A DNA stretch of 21,385 nt from CAYUAI01 sp964442745 (GCA_964442745.1 CAYUAI010000068.1:1-21385); one strand, 5' to 3'. Shown: positions 1 to 9,017, counted from the stretch's first letter. Notes: generated by a model from the sequence alone, not told the origin. Numbers and translations: made by a program.

Positions 1-606
1 ATTTATTGGCGGATTGTATTGTCGGGCGTTAGATAGGCCGCACACTTGAGTCTAGTGCCGTCTCCTTATAAATAACACACCGAATAGTTTGGTGCCTATA
101 ATGCACCCGACGGCTGGCACACCTTTTACATTAGGCTTACTAAGATACTTAATTTAAAGGAGGCAGCAATTGTACTTATTGTACAAACGACATATTCTCC
201 TCAATGAATTCTCTCCTCATCAGTGCTTTCTATTTGCAAATAAGCACGTACAAAATAAATTGCTCAAGCTGTGTTCAGTTTGCCTTTCGCATTAGGGTAT
301 ATGCAAACGGTAAAGGGAGTTGATTTCACAAGGTTTTTCTAGGTGAAAGTGTGATGGTATTGTTGAGTGAAGAAAATCCACATGAGATCAAAGATCAAGT
401 GAGCTCGCCTGCCTAAGCATTATTTAAATTTGGATAGGTCTAATAGGCTTCATCGGTGACAGAGGTAGGCCGATGATGCGCTAGGGAGTTGGGTTGCTAT
501 AAAAATGAAAAAGAATAATAACCTAATAAATAAGCTGACTCAATTATCAAATAATAATAAAATTTCCAGCTAGGGTTCTCTAGCACACTCTCGCTGGATT
601 CAACTC

Positions 607-628
607 ACCCCGCATCTTTATGTGGGGT
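607..628 (+). terminator. Hairpin, possible Rho-independent terminator
   Basis: ACCCCGCAT (607-615) pairs with ATGTGGGGT (620-628) around a four-base loop CTTT, with one G-U pair. The following bases ATTGTTGTTT are U-rich but interrupted, so termination would be imperfect. A second stem CCAGC/GCTGG lies just upstream at 566-597. Together they could form the 3' end of a small transcript. No gene reads into them, so the assignment is tentative. Confidence 0.35.
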
Positions 629-1020
629 ATTGTTGTTTCAAGGCCTAAAAAAAATGCTCGTCACCTTATCTTTTCTCATTTTTTTTCCAAAGCATATGAT
701 CAATATCCTCTATTGTTACTGATTAGAAGCGATCTTCCGTCGGTTAACAGGACGATGAGGAGGATGTTTAGGTCGCAAAGTCAAGATGATGGCGGTGGGT
801 GATAGCAACAAAATTATCTAAATCGGTATATACTTCACCTTTATATCAGCCTTGCGTATTTGGGCAATCAAATAAGGTAGTCTATTATTACTCAATAACA
901 TGCAGCGGTATTGTGAAGAGTTCTATTGCATTTTAATATCAATGATTTTTGTTTTGTCTTAAAAATTATGCTCATGGTTAAGTCTACATTAGGCAAAGGA
1001 AGCGTGTCGTGGTTGATTTC

Positions 1021-1047
1021 TGATGCTAAATACCATATTTAGCATCA
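1021..1047. repeat. 11-bp perfect inverted repeat upstream of the c-di-GMP gene
   Basis: TGATGCTAAAT (1021-1031) and ATTTAGCATCA (1037-1047) are exact reverse complements separated by ACCAT. The repeat ends about 80 bases before the start codon at 1128. No T-run follows, so it looks more like an operator or mRNA leader hairpin than a terminator. The regulator is unknown. Confidence 0.5.
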
Positions 1048-1127
1048 ATAAACTGGGTTAAAAGTAAAGGTACATCAAATGTTTTGTGTGCTTTTAAAAT
1101 TCTGATGATGAGTCGCTTGTTATATTC

Positions 1128-2831
1128 ATGGATGCTAAACAACTAAAAATATTAATTGTAGAAGACTCTGAAGATGATGCGTTACTGCTGATACGTGAAG
1201 TAACGAAAGGAGGGTATCACGCGAGTTATCAAAGAGTTTTCACCGCCGCTACTATGGAGCGATGTTTACAGAGTTCCGCTTGGGATTTAGTCATCACGGA
1301 TCACAATATGCCAAATTTTAGTTCCACCGCCGCCTTGGCCAAGGTGCGAGAATTTGGCTTGGATGTTCCTGTGATTATCGTGTCAGGCAGTATTGGAGAA
1401 GATATCGCTGTGCAGGCGATGAAGTCGGGTGCGCATGACTATATTATGAAAGAAAATCTTGCTCGACTCGTGCCGGCGATTGATCGCGAGTTACGAGAAG
1501 CCCAAATGCGGGCGGATCGGCGTAAAAAAGAAGCGACGATTCGACACATGGCTTATCACGACTCTCTAACAAATTTGGTGAATCGCCATGAATTAGAGAA
1601 ACGCTTGTCAATGGCATTGAATATGGCGAAAGAACGTCAATATAGCCATGCATTATTATATCTGGACTTAGACCAGTTTAAGATTATTAATGACACTTGT
1701 GGTCATATTGCCGGTGATGAGCTTTTAAAACAACTCGCGTTAGTATTGGAGCATTTAATCCGTGACGCGGATACTTTGGCGCGCTTAGGGGGGGATGAAT
1801 TTGGTGTTTTGTTAGAGAATTGTCCTTTGGTGCGCGCCGAAAAAATTGCCGATCAATTGTTACAAGCCGTAAAGAATTTTCGCTTTGTTTGGCAAAATAA
1901 GCCATTTGTCATTGGTGTGAGCATTGGGTTGGCGATGATTAATGAAGCCAGTGCTAATGTCAATGAAATATTAAGCCAAGCGGATTTAGCGTGTTATGCC
2001 GCCAAAGACATGGGGCGTAATCGGATTCATATCTTTGATCATACCGATTCTGATTTAGCACGACGCCAAGGGGAAATGCATTGGGTATCTCGTATTAACG
2101 AGGCCCTGGATCAAAATAGATTTGAATTATTTCGACAAGCGATTATTCCTCTTGATGAAGATAATGATGAAAGACACTTCGAATTTCTCATTCGTTTGCG
2201 TGATATCGATGGGAGCCTCTTACCTCCCGGTTCTTTCATTCCGTCGGCGGAACGTTATAATTTAATGCCTGCCATTGATCGCTGGGTAATCCGTGAAGCG
2301 TTTTGCTATTTGTCAAAAAAAATGAATGAAATCTCTTGTACTGAAATGGCATTGGGCACTTGTTTTATTAATTTATCAGGTGCTTCGCTGAGTGATGAGT
2401 GCTTTTTTAATTTTATTCGGGAACAACGCAATATTTTTAAATTACCGGCCGGTTTGGTTTGTTTTGAGGTGACGGAAACGGCAGCGATTGCTAATTTGGG
2501 GGATGCGGTAGAATTTATTAATGATATTCGGCAAGAGGGGTTTCTTTTTGCCTTGGATGATTTTGGTTCGGGGTTGAGTTCGTTTTCTTACTTAAAAGCC
2601 ATCCCTGTTGATTATTTAAAAATTGATGGTTGTTTTGTTTGTAATATGTTAAATGATCCCATGGATACCGCGATCGTTGAAGCGATCAATCAAATCGGGC
2701 ATATTGCGGGTCTTAAGACCATTGCTGAGTTTGTTGAAACACAAACCATCAAAGCAACCTTGAAAAATATCGGCGTAGATTATGTACAAGGGTTTGGTAT
2801 TGAAGCACCACAACCCTTAGATGTCACATGA
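1128..2831 (+). CDS. REC-GGDEF-EAL response regulator (cyclic di-GMP synthase/phosphodiesterase)
   Basis: A cytoplasmic two-component output protein of 567 aa expected to make and/or degrade cyclic di-GMP. Residues 5-120 form a receiver domain with acidic pair E12/D13, phospho-acceptor D58, S86 and K108. A GGDEF domain (about 138-305) has an intact GGDEF at 221-225 and an RxxD inhibitory site (R212-D215) in the usual spacing. An EAL domain follows (about 320-565). Its signature is EFL (352-354) rather than EAL, but N415, E447, the DDFG pair D477/D478, K498, E534 and Q554 are present, so phosphodiesterase activity is plausible. There is no transmembrane segment. It is alone in its orientation, with no sensor kinase beside it. 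The start fits the receiver N-terminus, although the Shine-Dalgarno is weak. Convergent with the next gene, 43 bases apart. Confidence 0.9.
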   Translation: MDAKQLKILIVEDSEDDALLLIREVTKGGYHASYQRVFTAATMERCLQSSAWDLVITDHNMPNFSSTAALAKVREFGLDVPVIIVSGSIGEDIAVQAMKSGAHDYIMKENLARLVPAIDRELREAQMRADRRKKEATIRHMAYHDSLTNLVNRHELEKRLSMALNMAKERQYSHALLYLDLDQFKIINDTCGHIAGDELLKQLALVLEHLIRDADTLARLGGDEFGVLLENCPLVRAEKIADQLLQAVKNFRFVWQNKPFVIGVSIGLAMINEASANVNEILSQADLACYAAKDMGRNRIHIFDHTDSDLARRQGEMHWVSRINEALDQNRFELFRQAIIPLDEDNDERHFEFLIRLRDIDGSLLPPGSFIPSAERYNLMPAIDRWVIREAFCYLSKKMNEISCTEMALGTCFINLSGASLSDECFFNFIREQRNIFKLPAGLVCFEVTETAAIANLGDAVEFINDIRQEGFLFALDDFGSGLSSFSYLKAIPVDYLKIDGCFVCNMLNDPMDTAIVEAINQIGHIAGLKTIAEFVETQTIKATLKNIGVDYVQGFGIEAPQPLDVT

Positions 2832-2874
2832 TTAGCGGGAAATATCGAGATGACCGTTATTTAATTTCCATTCC

Positions 2875-3942
2875 TTAGTGAGTGACGATTAAACTTTTCA
2901 AGTTTATTCGCATTTGTTTAATTAAATTTTCGGTGGTTTCCCAATCAATGCAAGCATCGGTCACTGAGACGCCATATTTGAGTTTTGATAAATCTTCGGG
3001 AATGGCTTGGTTGCCCCAGTTAATATGACTTTCTAACATAAAGCCTCGAATTGAACGATTGCCGTGAAGTATTTGTTGAACACAGTCTTCGGCTACCTCG
3101 GATTGTTTGGCTGGATCTTTGGTCGAATTGCCATGACTACAGTCAACGACAATATTTAAGGGTAATTGATTGGCTTCCAAGGCTTGTTCACAGGCTTGAA
3201 TATGATTCGCCTCATAGTTTGGTGAACCGCCGCCGCCGCGTAATACCACATGGCCGTATTTATTGCCACGGGTGCGAAATACGGTGCATTGCCCTTCTTG
3301 GTTGATGCCTAAAAAATGATGTGGGCTGGAGACTGAATGCATCGCATTGATGGCGACACTGAGGCTGCCATCGGTGCCATTTTTGAAGCCCACTGGGGTT
3401 GATAGGCCACTGGCCATTTCTCGATGAGTTTGAGACTCGGTGGTACGAGCACCGATGGCGGTCCAGGTAATTAAATCCGATAGGTATTGTGGTGTGATCG
3501 GGTCGAGTGCCTCGGTGGCGGTGGGCAGTCCTAGTTCCGCAATGGTACGCAGTAAGTTTCTGGCAATGTGCAGGCCTTTTTCAATGTGGAATGAATCATC
3601 CATCATTGGGTCGTTGATGAGGCCTTTCCAGCCGATGGTCGTTCGTGGTTTTTCAAAATAGACCCGCATGATAAGCAGCAAGGTATCACTGACCTCATCG
3701 GCGAGCTGTTTTAATCGATGGGCATATTCTGTGGCGACTTCGACATCATGAATCGAGCAAGGTCCCACCACAAGGAAAAGGCGTGGGTCATTGTTGTCCA
3801 ATATATTACAGAGGGCTTTGCGTCCTGCGAGTACCGTCGCTTCGGCGTTCGCTGTCATGGGCAGCGCTTGCTTAATGGTGTTAGGTGTTGGCAGTAAATC
3901 TTGGGAAATAAGATTGATATTGGTTAATTGATCGGTACTCAT
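2875..3942 (-). CDS. aroF: 3-deoxy-7-phosphoheptulonate (DAHP) synthase, class I, AroF-like
   Basis: Catalyses the first step of the shikimate pathway: phosphoenolpyruvate plus erythrose 4-phosphate gives DAHP. At 355 aa it has the full length of the E. coli-type enzymes. Visible signatures include GPCSIHD (60-66, metal-ligand C62), the substrate-binding stretch R93...KPRTT (98-102), SQTHREMASGLS, H270 in the DCSHGNS segment, E304 and D329. Wording such as TEALDP and KYGVSVTDACI matches the tyrosine-sensitive isozyme AroF better than AroG or AroH. N8, which I recall as a tyrosine-feedback residue of AroF, is also conserved. The isozyme is therefore inferred, while the reaction is secure. It lies downstream of uvrA on the same strand, with 165 bases between and a candidate own promoter there. 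Confidence 0.93.
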   Translation of the reverse strand: MSTDQLTNINLISQDLLPTPNTIKQALPMTANAEATVLAGRKALCNILDNNDPRLFLVVGPCSIHDVEVATEYAHRLKQLADEVSDTLLLIMRVYFEKPRTTIGWKGLINDPMMDDSFHIEKGLHIARNLLRTIAELGLPTATEALDPITPQYLSDLITWTAIGARTTESQTHREMASGLSTPVGFKNGTDGSLSVAINAMHSVSSPHHFLGINQEGQCTVFRTRGNKYGHVVLRGGGGSPNYEANHIQACEQALEANQLPLNIVVDCSHGNSTKDPAKQSEVAEDCVQQILHGNRSIRGFMLESHINWGNQAIPEDLSKLKYGVSVTDACIDWETTENLIKQMRINLKSLIVTH

Positions 3943-4045
3943 GATAATGCATTCTCAAATTTTAAGTCTTAGCGGGTGCGGGCGAATCGGTTGATTTTTG
4001 ATCGCCGCGCTTTACCAAGCAATTGTTAATACGTATGGTTTGTCT

Positions 4046-4076
4046 ATTATACAAGTATTTTTTAATACTCTGTAAG
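4046..4076 (-). promoter_or_regulatory. Candidate promoter of the DAHP synthase gene with internal inverted repeat
   Basis: Read on the minus strand, a perfect TATAAT lies at 4051-4046. A weak -35 (CTTACA, 4076-4071) lies 19 bases upstream. Between the two boxes is the inverted repeat AGTATT/AATACT (4054-4069, four-base centre), placed where a repressor would block RNA polymerase. It does not match the TyrR or TrpR operator consensus I know. It implies a 5' leader of roughly 100 bases before the start codon at 3942. Confidence 0.4.
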
Positions 4077-4107
4077 TGTTTTGTTGGTGCTAATATCGGA
4101 AAAGCGC

Positions 4108-6933
4108 TTATTTTTTTAAGAGAGCGGACAAAAAACGCCCAGTGTGGGAGGCGGCAATTTGGCTGACTTGTTCCGGGGTACCTGTGGCAATGATATCGCC
4201 GCCGTTTTCTCCACCCTCGGGGCCGACATCAATAATCCAGTCGGCAGTTTTAACGACATCGAGGTTATGTTCGATGACAACAATGGTATTACCTCTTTCT
4301 CTAAGCCGGAATAAGACTTGTAATAATTGTTTGACGTCATGGAAGTGTAAGCCCGTGGTCGGTTCGTCAAGAATATAAAGCGTATTACCGGTATCTCGTT
4401 TAGAGAGTTCTTTGGCTAATTTGATCCGTTGTGCTTCACCACCTGATAGGGTGGTGGCACTTTGACCGAGCGTAATATAAGCGAGGCCTACGTCGATCAG
4501 TGTGCTTAATTTTTTTTCGATGGCGGGAATGGCGTCAAAGAAAGGTCGTGCATCTTCGATCGTCATTTCCAGTATTTCGTGTATATTTTTCCCCTTATAG
4601 CGGATATCAAGCGTTTCCCGATTGTAGCGTTTCCCTTTACACACGTCACATTGCACGTAAATATCGGGTAGGAAGTGCATTTCAACTTTGATCAGCCCGT
4701 CGCCCTGACAGGCTTCACATCGGCCGCCTTTCACATTAAAACTAAATCGCCCCGGTCCATAACCTCGGGCACGGGACTCGGGTGTGCCGGCAAATAATTC
4801 ACGAATCGGAGTAAATAATCCAGTGTAGGTGGCTGGGTTAGAGCGGGGGGTGCGGCCGATGGGGGCTTGATCGATATCGACCACTTTATCAAAGTATTCT
4901 AAGCCGTCAATGGCTTGAAAAGGGGCGGCTATGGTGGTGGCACGATTTAAAACCTGAGCGGCCTGACAGTACAGTGTGTCATTGATGAGGGTGGATTTGC
5001 CAGAGCCAGATACCCCGGTAATGCAAGTAAACAAACCTACGGGAATGGCGGTATCGGTGCCTTTGAGGTTATTGCCCGTGGCCCCTCTGATGATTAATTG
5101 CCGGTCGGGGTCCGGTGGGATTCGAGTGCTGGGAATTTCGATTTTTTGTTTGCCAGAAAGGTATTGGCCGGTGAGTGAGGCTTTGTGTTGTTTTATTTGC
5201 TTAGGTGTGCCTTGCGCCACTACCTGCCCTCCGTGGACACCCGCACCGGGGCCGATATCAACAATATGGTCGGCCATGAGAATCGCCTCTTCGTCGTGTT
5301 CTACCACAATGACAGTATTGCCAAGGTTGCGTAGATATAAGAGTGTTTTTAACAGGCGTTCATTATCACGTTGATGGAGTCCAATGGAAGGTTCGTCTAA
5401 GACATACATGACACCGACCAGGCCTGCTCCAATTTGGCTCGCGAGGCGAATGCGTTGTGCTTCGCCACCGGATAAACTGTCGGCTTTGCGATCCAGGCTA
5501 AGGTATTCAAGGCCAACGTTCACTAAAAAATTTAGCCGTTGACGTATTTCTTTAACGATTTTTTCGGCAATGCGGCCACGATTGCCTGGCAATTCCAAGG
5601 CGTCAAAAAATGCCTGGGTGCGGGCAATGGATGTCGAAACGATATCAGGTAACGATTTATCGCCAATGTAGACATAACGGGCGGCTTTTTTGAGTCGAGT
5701 TCCCTCACAGTCTGGGCATTTTTGAATGCTCAAATATTTGGCGAGTTCGTCTCGAACCACATTGGATTCCGTTTCGTGATAACGGCGTTGCATGTTGGGG
5801 ATGATACCTTCAAAAGTATGCGAACGTGTGGATTTACGCCCATTATCCGCTTTGTAGGTAAACTTAATGGTCTCTTTATCACTGCCGTGCAAGACGATTT
5901 TCTGAATTTTTTTGGCCAGCTTTATAAACGGTTTGTCAAGATCAAACTGGTAGTGTTTGGCGAGAGCTTCTAGCAGTTGGGAATAGAAACTATTACGCCG
6001 GTCCCAATTGCGAATGGCCCCCTCGCGTAAACTGAGTTCCGGATGGGATACCACCCGCGATTCATCAAAAAATTGTTTTACGCCTAAGCCATCACAACTT
6101 GGACAAGCGCCGGAAGGGTTGTTAAAGGAGAACAAACGTGGTTCCAGTTCTTCGATACTAAAACCACATTTTGAACAGGCAAATTTGGCCGAAAAGGTGT
6201 GTTCTTCTTGGCTGTTTTCTTCCATGGATATAATTTTAGCGAGACCATCGGAGAGTTGTAGTGCAGTTTCGAAAGACTCCGCCAGCCGTTGTTGTAATTC
6301 AGGGCGGATTTTAAAGCGGTCCACGACCACCTCAATGGTATGTTTTTTTTGTTTTTCCAGGGCCGGTACCACATCAAGTTCAGTGATATGATTGTCAACC
6401 CGTACGCGCACGAAACCTTGTGCTCTGATTTCACTCAGTAACTGTAAGTGCTCGCCTTTGCGGTTTTGGATGACAGGGGCTAACAACATGTAACGAGTAT
6501 CGTCTGGTAAGTTTAATACTTGGTCAACCATTTGACTGATGGTTTGTCCTTGCAGTACCGTGTGGTGGGTGGGACAGTGCGGTTGGCCAGCTCGGGCAAA
6601 TAATAACCGTAAATAATCGTAAATTTCGGTAATGGTACCCACCGTGGAACGTGGGTTGTGAGACGTGGATTTTTGCTCAATGGAGATGGCCGGCGATAAT
6701 CCTTCAATGTGGTCAATGTCCGGTTTTTCCATGACGGACAAAAATTGTCGCGCATAGCTTGACAAGGATTCCACGTATCGACGTTGACCTTCGGCATAAA
6801 TCGTGTCGAAGGCTAATGATGACTTGCCAGAACCGGAAAGTCCAGTAATAACAATGAGTTTGTCTCGGGGTAAATCTAAATCAATATTTTTTAAATTGTG
6901 TGTTCGGGTGCCGCGTAGTTGAATTGTGTCCAT
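4108..6933 (-). CDS. uvrA: UvrABC excinuclease subunit A
   Basis: DNA damage-recognition ATPase of nucleotide excision repair; it dimerises, loads UvrB and leaves before UvrC cuts. At 941 aa it has the usual full length (940 in E. coli). The first ABC module has Walker A GLSGSGKS (31-38) and zinc ligands C253, C256, C277 and C280 at the same positions as in E. coli. The first signature LSGGEAQRIRLA follows in mid-protein. The second module has GVSGSGKST, the C-terminal zinc module (CEAC...CDVC, about residues 740-767), LSGGEAQRIKLA and the Walker B LYILDEPTTGLHF. The gene is divergent from the MFS transporter gene. I see no LexA box (CTGT-N8-ACAG) in the 95-base intergenic region, so SOS control is not evident here. 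Confidence 0.98.
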   Translation of the reverse strand: MDTIQLRGTRTHNLKNIDLDLPRDKLIVITGLSGSGKSSLAFDTIYAEGQRRYVESLSSYARQFLSVMEKPDIDHIEGLSPAISIEQKSTSHNPRSTVGTITEIYDYLRLLFARAGQPHCPTHHTVLQGQTISQMVDQVLNLPDDTRYMLLAPVIQNRKGEHLQLLSEIRAQGFVRVRVDNHITELDVVPALEKQKKHTIEVVVDRFKIRPELQQRLAESFETALQLSDGLAKIISMEENSQEEHTFSAKFACSKCGFSIEELEPRLFSFNNPSGACPSCDGLGVKQFFDESRVVSHPELSLREGAIRNWDRRNSFYSQLLEALAKHYQFDLDKPFIKLAKKIQKIVLHGSDKETIKFTYKADNGRKSTRSHTFEGIIPNMQRRYHETESNVVRDELAKYLSIQKCPDCEGTRLKKAARYVYIGDKSLPDIVSTSIARTQAFFDALELPGNRGRIAEKIVKEIRQRLNFLVNVGLEYLSLDRKADSLSGGEAQRIRLASQIGAGLVGVMYVLDEPSIGLHQRDNERLLKTLLYLRNLGNTVIVVEHDEEAILMADHIVDIGPGAGVHGGQVVAQGTPKQIKQHKASLTGQYLSGKQKIEIPSTRIPPDPDRQLIIRGATGNNLKGTDTAIPVGLFTCITGVSGSGKSTLINDTLYCQAAQVLNRATTIAAPFQAIDGLEYFDKVVDIDQAPIGRTPRSNPATYTGLFTPIRELFAGTPESRARGYGPGRFSFNVKGGRCEACQGDGLIKVEMHFLPDIYVQCDVCKGKRYNRETLDIRYKGKNIHEILEMTIEDARPFFDAIPAIEKKLSTLIDVGLAYITLGQSATTLSGGEAQRIKLAKELSKRDTGNTLYILDEPTTGLHFHDVKQLLQVLFRLRERGNTIVVIEHNLDVVKTADWIIDVGPEGGENGGDIIATGTPEQVSQIAASHTGRFLSALLKK

Positions 6934-6973
6934 AATCTTTTCTGCTAAATAACGAACCTGCTAATATACGGCG

Positions 6974-6994
6974 TTTTGCTATGCATACGCAAAA
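6974..6994. repeat. Inverted repeat between divergent uvrA and MFS genes
   Basis: TTTTGC (6974-6979) and GCAAAA (6989-6994) are reverse complements around a nine-base centre that contains the palindrome TATGCATA. It sits in the divergent promoter region and could be a protein-binding site for either gene. It does not fit the LexA consensus. Confidence 0.3.
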
Positions 6995-7028
6995 ATGATG
7001 AGAACAATTTTATGAGGAAAGCGTTGAG

Positions 7029-8471
7029 GTGAATAAATTAGGTGCAAAAGTGGTTGAGTTGACTGAGCAAAATTTAGATCACATGACACCATCCGAGCAG
7101 AAAGCCACCCGTGGCTTGGCGAGTATTTATGCGTTGCGGATGATGGGGTTGTTTATGATTTTGCCAGTTTTTGCGCTTTATGCAGAATCGTTGGCGGGCG
7201 TTACGCCATTTTTAATAGGGTTGGCCATTGGTATTTATGGACTCACCCAGGCAATTTTTCAGATACCTTTTGGGATGCTGTCAGACCGAATCGGCAGAAA
7301 ACCCGTCATTATTCTTGGGTTATTAATTTTTGCGGTCGGCAGTGTCATCGCCGCGCTTGCAGAATCGATGACTTGGGTTATCATCGGGCGAGCGGTACAA
7401 GGCGCGGGTGCGATTGCGGCGGTGGTGATGGCATTAACGGCGGATTTAACGCGTGAAGAACATCGAGTCAAAGCGATGGCCATGATCGGTATTAGTATTG
7501 GGATCGCGTTTGCTTTTTCTTTGGTACTCGGTCCTTTATTGGAAAGTTGGATTGGGGTGCCGGGCATTTTTTGGCTAACCGCCTTGTTGTCGTTAGGTGG
7601 GATTGTTGTTTTGCTAAAAATTGTTCCCACCCCCATTGAGTCTAAGTTTCATCGAGATGCTCAGCCGATTCCAGCACAATTTAAGCGAGTGCTAAAAGAC
7701 CCTGAATTGCTAAGGTTAGACATTGGGATTTTTACTTTGCACGTGACATTAACCGCCAGTTTTGTGGTGATCCCGTTGGCCTTACGGGATTATGCGTTAT
7801 TGGATTCAGCGGAACATTGGTGGGTCTATTTGCCCGTTATGCTGCTTTCGATGGCGTTGATGGTGCCTTTTATTATCGTGGCAGAAAAACGCAGAAAAAT
7901 GAAAGAAATCATGATATTATCGGTGGCCGCCTTGGTGGTGGCTGAGGTCATGTTAATGTTTGGCTATCACTCGATGGTTTTGATCTTTATCGCTTTATTA
8001 ATCTTTTTTATTGCGTTTAACGTGCTAGAAGCTTCATTGCCCTCATTGATTGTCAAAGCCGCCCCGGCAGATTTAAAAGGGACTGCCATGGGGGTGTATT
8101 CAAGCTTTCAATTTATCGGTGCGTTTGTGGGGGGTTCCATGGGTGGGTTATTATATGGCGCATATAGCTTAGAAGGTGTTTTTTTGGGTTGTACAGTGAT
8201 GTTGGTGATTTGGCTGTTTTTTGTAAAAACCATGCGTAACCCACGTTATTTAGGGAGCTTTATGATTAACGTGGGTCCCGTTGACAAAGAGCAGGCCAGT
8301 CACCTGGTACACGAATTGACCAATGTGACGGGGGTTGCTGAAGCGGTGGTCATCCCTGAAGATGGTATTGCCTACCTAAAAGTGGATAACCATGCGGTTG
8401 ATAAACAAGCTTTATCCCGATTTAGCTATACTGGGGAAAGTGAGTCAGTTGGTAAATTATTAAAGAGGTGA
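7029..8471 (+). CDS. Major facilitator superfamily transporter with soluble C-terminal domain
   Basis: An inner-membrane secondary transporter of 480 aa, probably 12 helices spanning about residues 35-400; the substrate is unknown. The family loop motif between helices 2 and 3 is clear (FGMLSDRIGRKPVI, about 78-91), and the drug-efflux-like stretch GRAVQGAGAIAAVVMAL follows in helix 4. After the last helix a soluble tail (about 405-480) has the size and alternating pattern of a ferredoxin-like, HMA-type fold. The equivalent gene sits between uvrA and ssb in Pseudomonas, which supports the call. The GTG start at 7029 is chosen because GAGGAAAG lies 7-8 bases upstream; ATG at 7083 is the alternative. 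ssb follows after four bases, so the two are probably co-transcribed. Confidence 0.88.
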   Translation: MNKLGAKVVELTEQNLDHMTPSEQKATRGLASIYALRMMGLFMILPVFALYAESLAGVTPFLIGLAIGIYGLTQAIFQIPFGMLSDRIGRKPVIILGLLIFAVGSVIAALAESMTWVIIGRAVQGAGAIAAVVMALTADLTREEHRVKAMAMIGISIGIAFAFSLVLGPLLESWIGVPGIFWLTALLSLGGIVVLLKIVPTPIESKFHRDAQPIPAQFKRVLKDPELLRLDIGIFTLHVTLTASFVVIPLALRDYALLDSAEHWWVYLPVMLLSMALMVPFIIVAEKRRKMKEIMILSVAALVVAEVMLMFGYHSMVLIFIALLIFFIAFNVLEASLPSLIVKAAPADLKGTAMGVYSSFQFIGAFVGGSMGGLLYGAYSLEGVFLGCTVMLVIWLFFVKTMRNPRYLGSFMINVGPVDKEQASHLVHELTNVTGVAEAVVIPEDGIAYLKVDNHAVDKQALSRFSYTGESESVGKLLKR

Positions 8472-8475
8472 ATGT

Positions 8476-8985
8476 ATGGCGCGCGGCATAAACAAAGTGA
8501 TATTAATTGGTAATCTGGGAGCCGATCCTGAGGTGCGGTATACACCGGCGGGTTCGGCGATTGCAAACTTAAGGTTAGCTACGTCAGATTCGTGGCGTGA
8601 TAAACAAACCGGTGAAATGCAAGATCGTACCGAGTGGCACCGTGTCGTATGTTTCAATCGGCTCGGTGAAATTGCCGGAGAGTACTTGCGTAAAGGGTCT
8701 AAAGTTTATATTGAAGGTCGGATACAAACGCGCAAATGGCAAGATAATACCGGCAACGAGCGTTACACCACCGAAATCGTTGCCAGCGAGCTGCAAATGC
8801 TGGATGGTCGCGGTGGTGGTGGGGATTTCAGTGCGCCAGGGGCAGAGCAGCAAACCTCGCCAAGCTTTGATAGCAATCAAAACATGAATGCAAACACAAA
8901 TGCGTCAGCACCACCGCCGAAACAGGCCGCACCGGCGGCGACAACGAACAGTTTTGATGATTTTGATGATGATATTCCTTTTTGA
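8476..8985 (+). CDS. ssb: Single-stranded DNA-binding protein
   Basis: Essential protein that coats single-stranded DNA in replication, repair and recombination and recruits partners through its acidic tail. The 169 aa comprise an OB-fold domain (about 1-112) starting ARGINKVILIGNLGADPEVRY, which includes the WRD and TEWHRVVCF segments. A Gly/Gln/Asn/Pro-rich linker follows, then the acidic tip DFDDDIPF, complete to the last residue. It has a good Shine-Dalgarno (GAGGTG) and follows the MFS gene after four bases. The mobile region starts immediately behind its stop codon, so the integration event left the coding end intact. Confidence 0.98.
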   Translation: MARGINKVILIGNLGADPEVRYTPAGSAIANLRLATSDSWRDKQTGEMQDRTEWHRVVCFNRLGEIAGEYLRKGSKVYIEGRIQTRKWQDNTGNERYTTEIVASELQMLDGRGGGGDFSAPGAEQQTSPSFDSNQNMNANTNASAPPPKQAAPAATTNSFDDFDDDIPF

Positions 8986-9003
8986 CCCTTACCATAGATC
9001 TTA

Positions 9004-9017
9004 TTTGTAAAATAATT
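9004..9017 (+). repeat. 14-bp direct repeat, left copy (candidate attachment site)
   Basis: TTTGTAAAATAATT occurs here, 19 bases behind the ssb stop codon, and again at 19042-19055 beyond the cargo gene. After both copies come an AACA...CTTAC segment and a TATAC, in the same order and at similar distances. This suggests related element ends or a duplicated target. The sequence is AT-rich, so chance cannot be excluded by eye. Confidence 0.45.

Larger units (their letters stand above)
1..1127. other. AT-rich region with no convincing gene; several hairpins
   Basis: I see no protein gene here. Open frames are short and have no recognisable protein character. The longest (60 codons, 620-802, +) starts inside the 3' arm of a hairpin, and I do not call it. 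A 20-codon frame at 354-416 has a fair Shine-Dalgarno (AGGTGA) but nothing else to support it. Inverted repeats are visible at 170-186 (TTGTAC/GTACAA), 451-475 (CATCGG/CCGATG), 566-597 (CCAGC/GCTGG), 607-628 and 1021-1047. The stretch may hold a small RNA or be decayed sequence. No tRNA or rRNA was recognised. Confidence 0.6.

Noticed and set aside
24..35. CGGGCGTTAGAT, reminiscent of the right core of an integron attC site
   Set aside because: The complementary left half and a cassette are not visible, and a seven-base core alone is too common; the window edge prevents a check.
620..802. 60-codon frame on the plus strand
   Set aside because: It starts within the 3' arm of a terminator-like hairpin, has no Shine-Dalgarno and no protein-like composition.
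4046..4076. TyrR box for the AroF-like gene
   Set aside because: No TGTAAA-N6-TTTACA-like sequence is present; the palindrome there differs.
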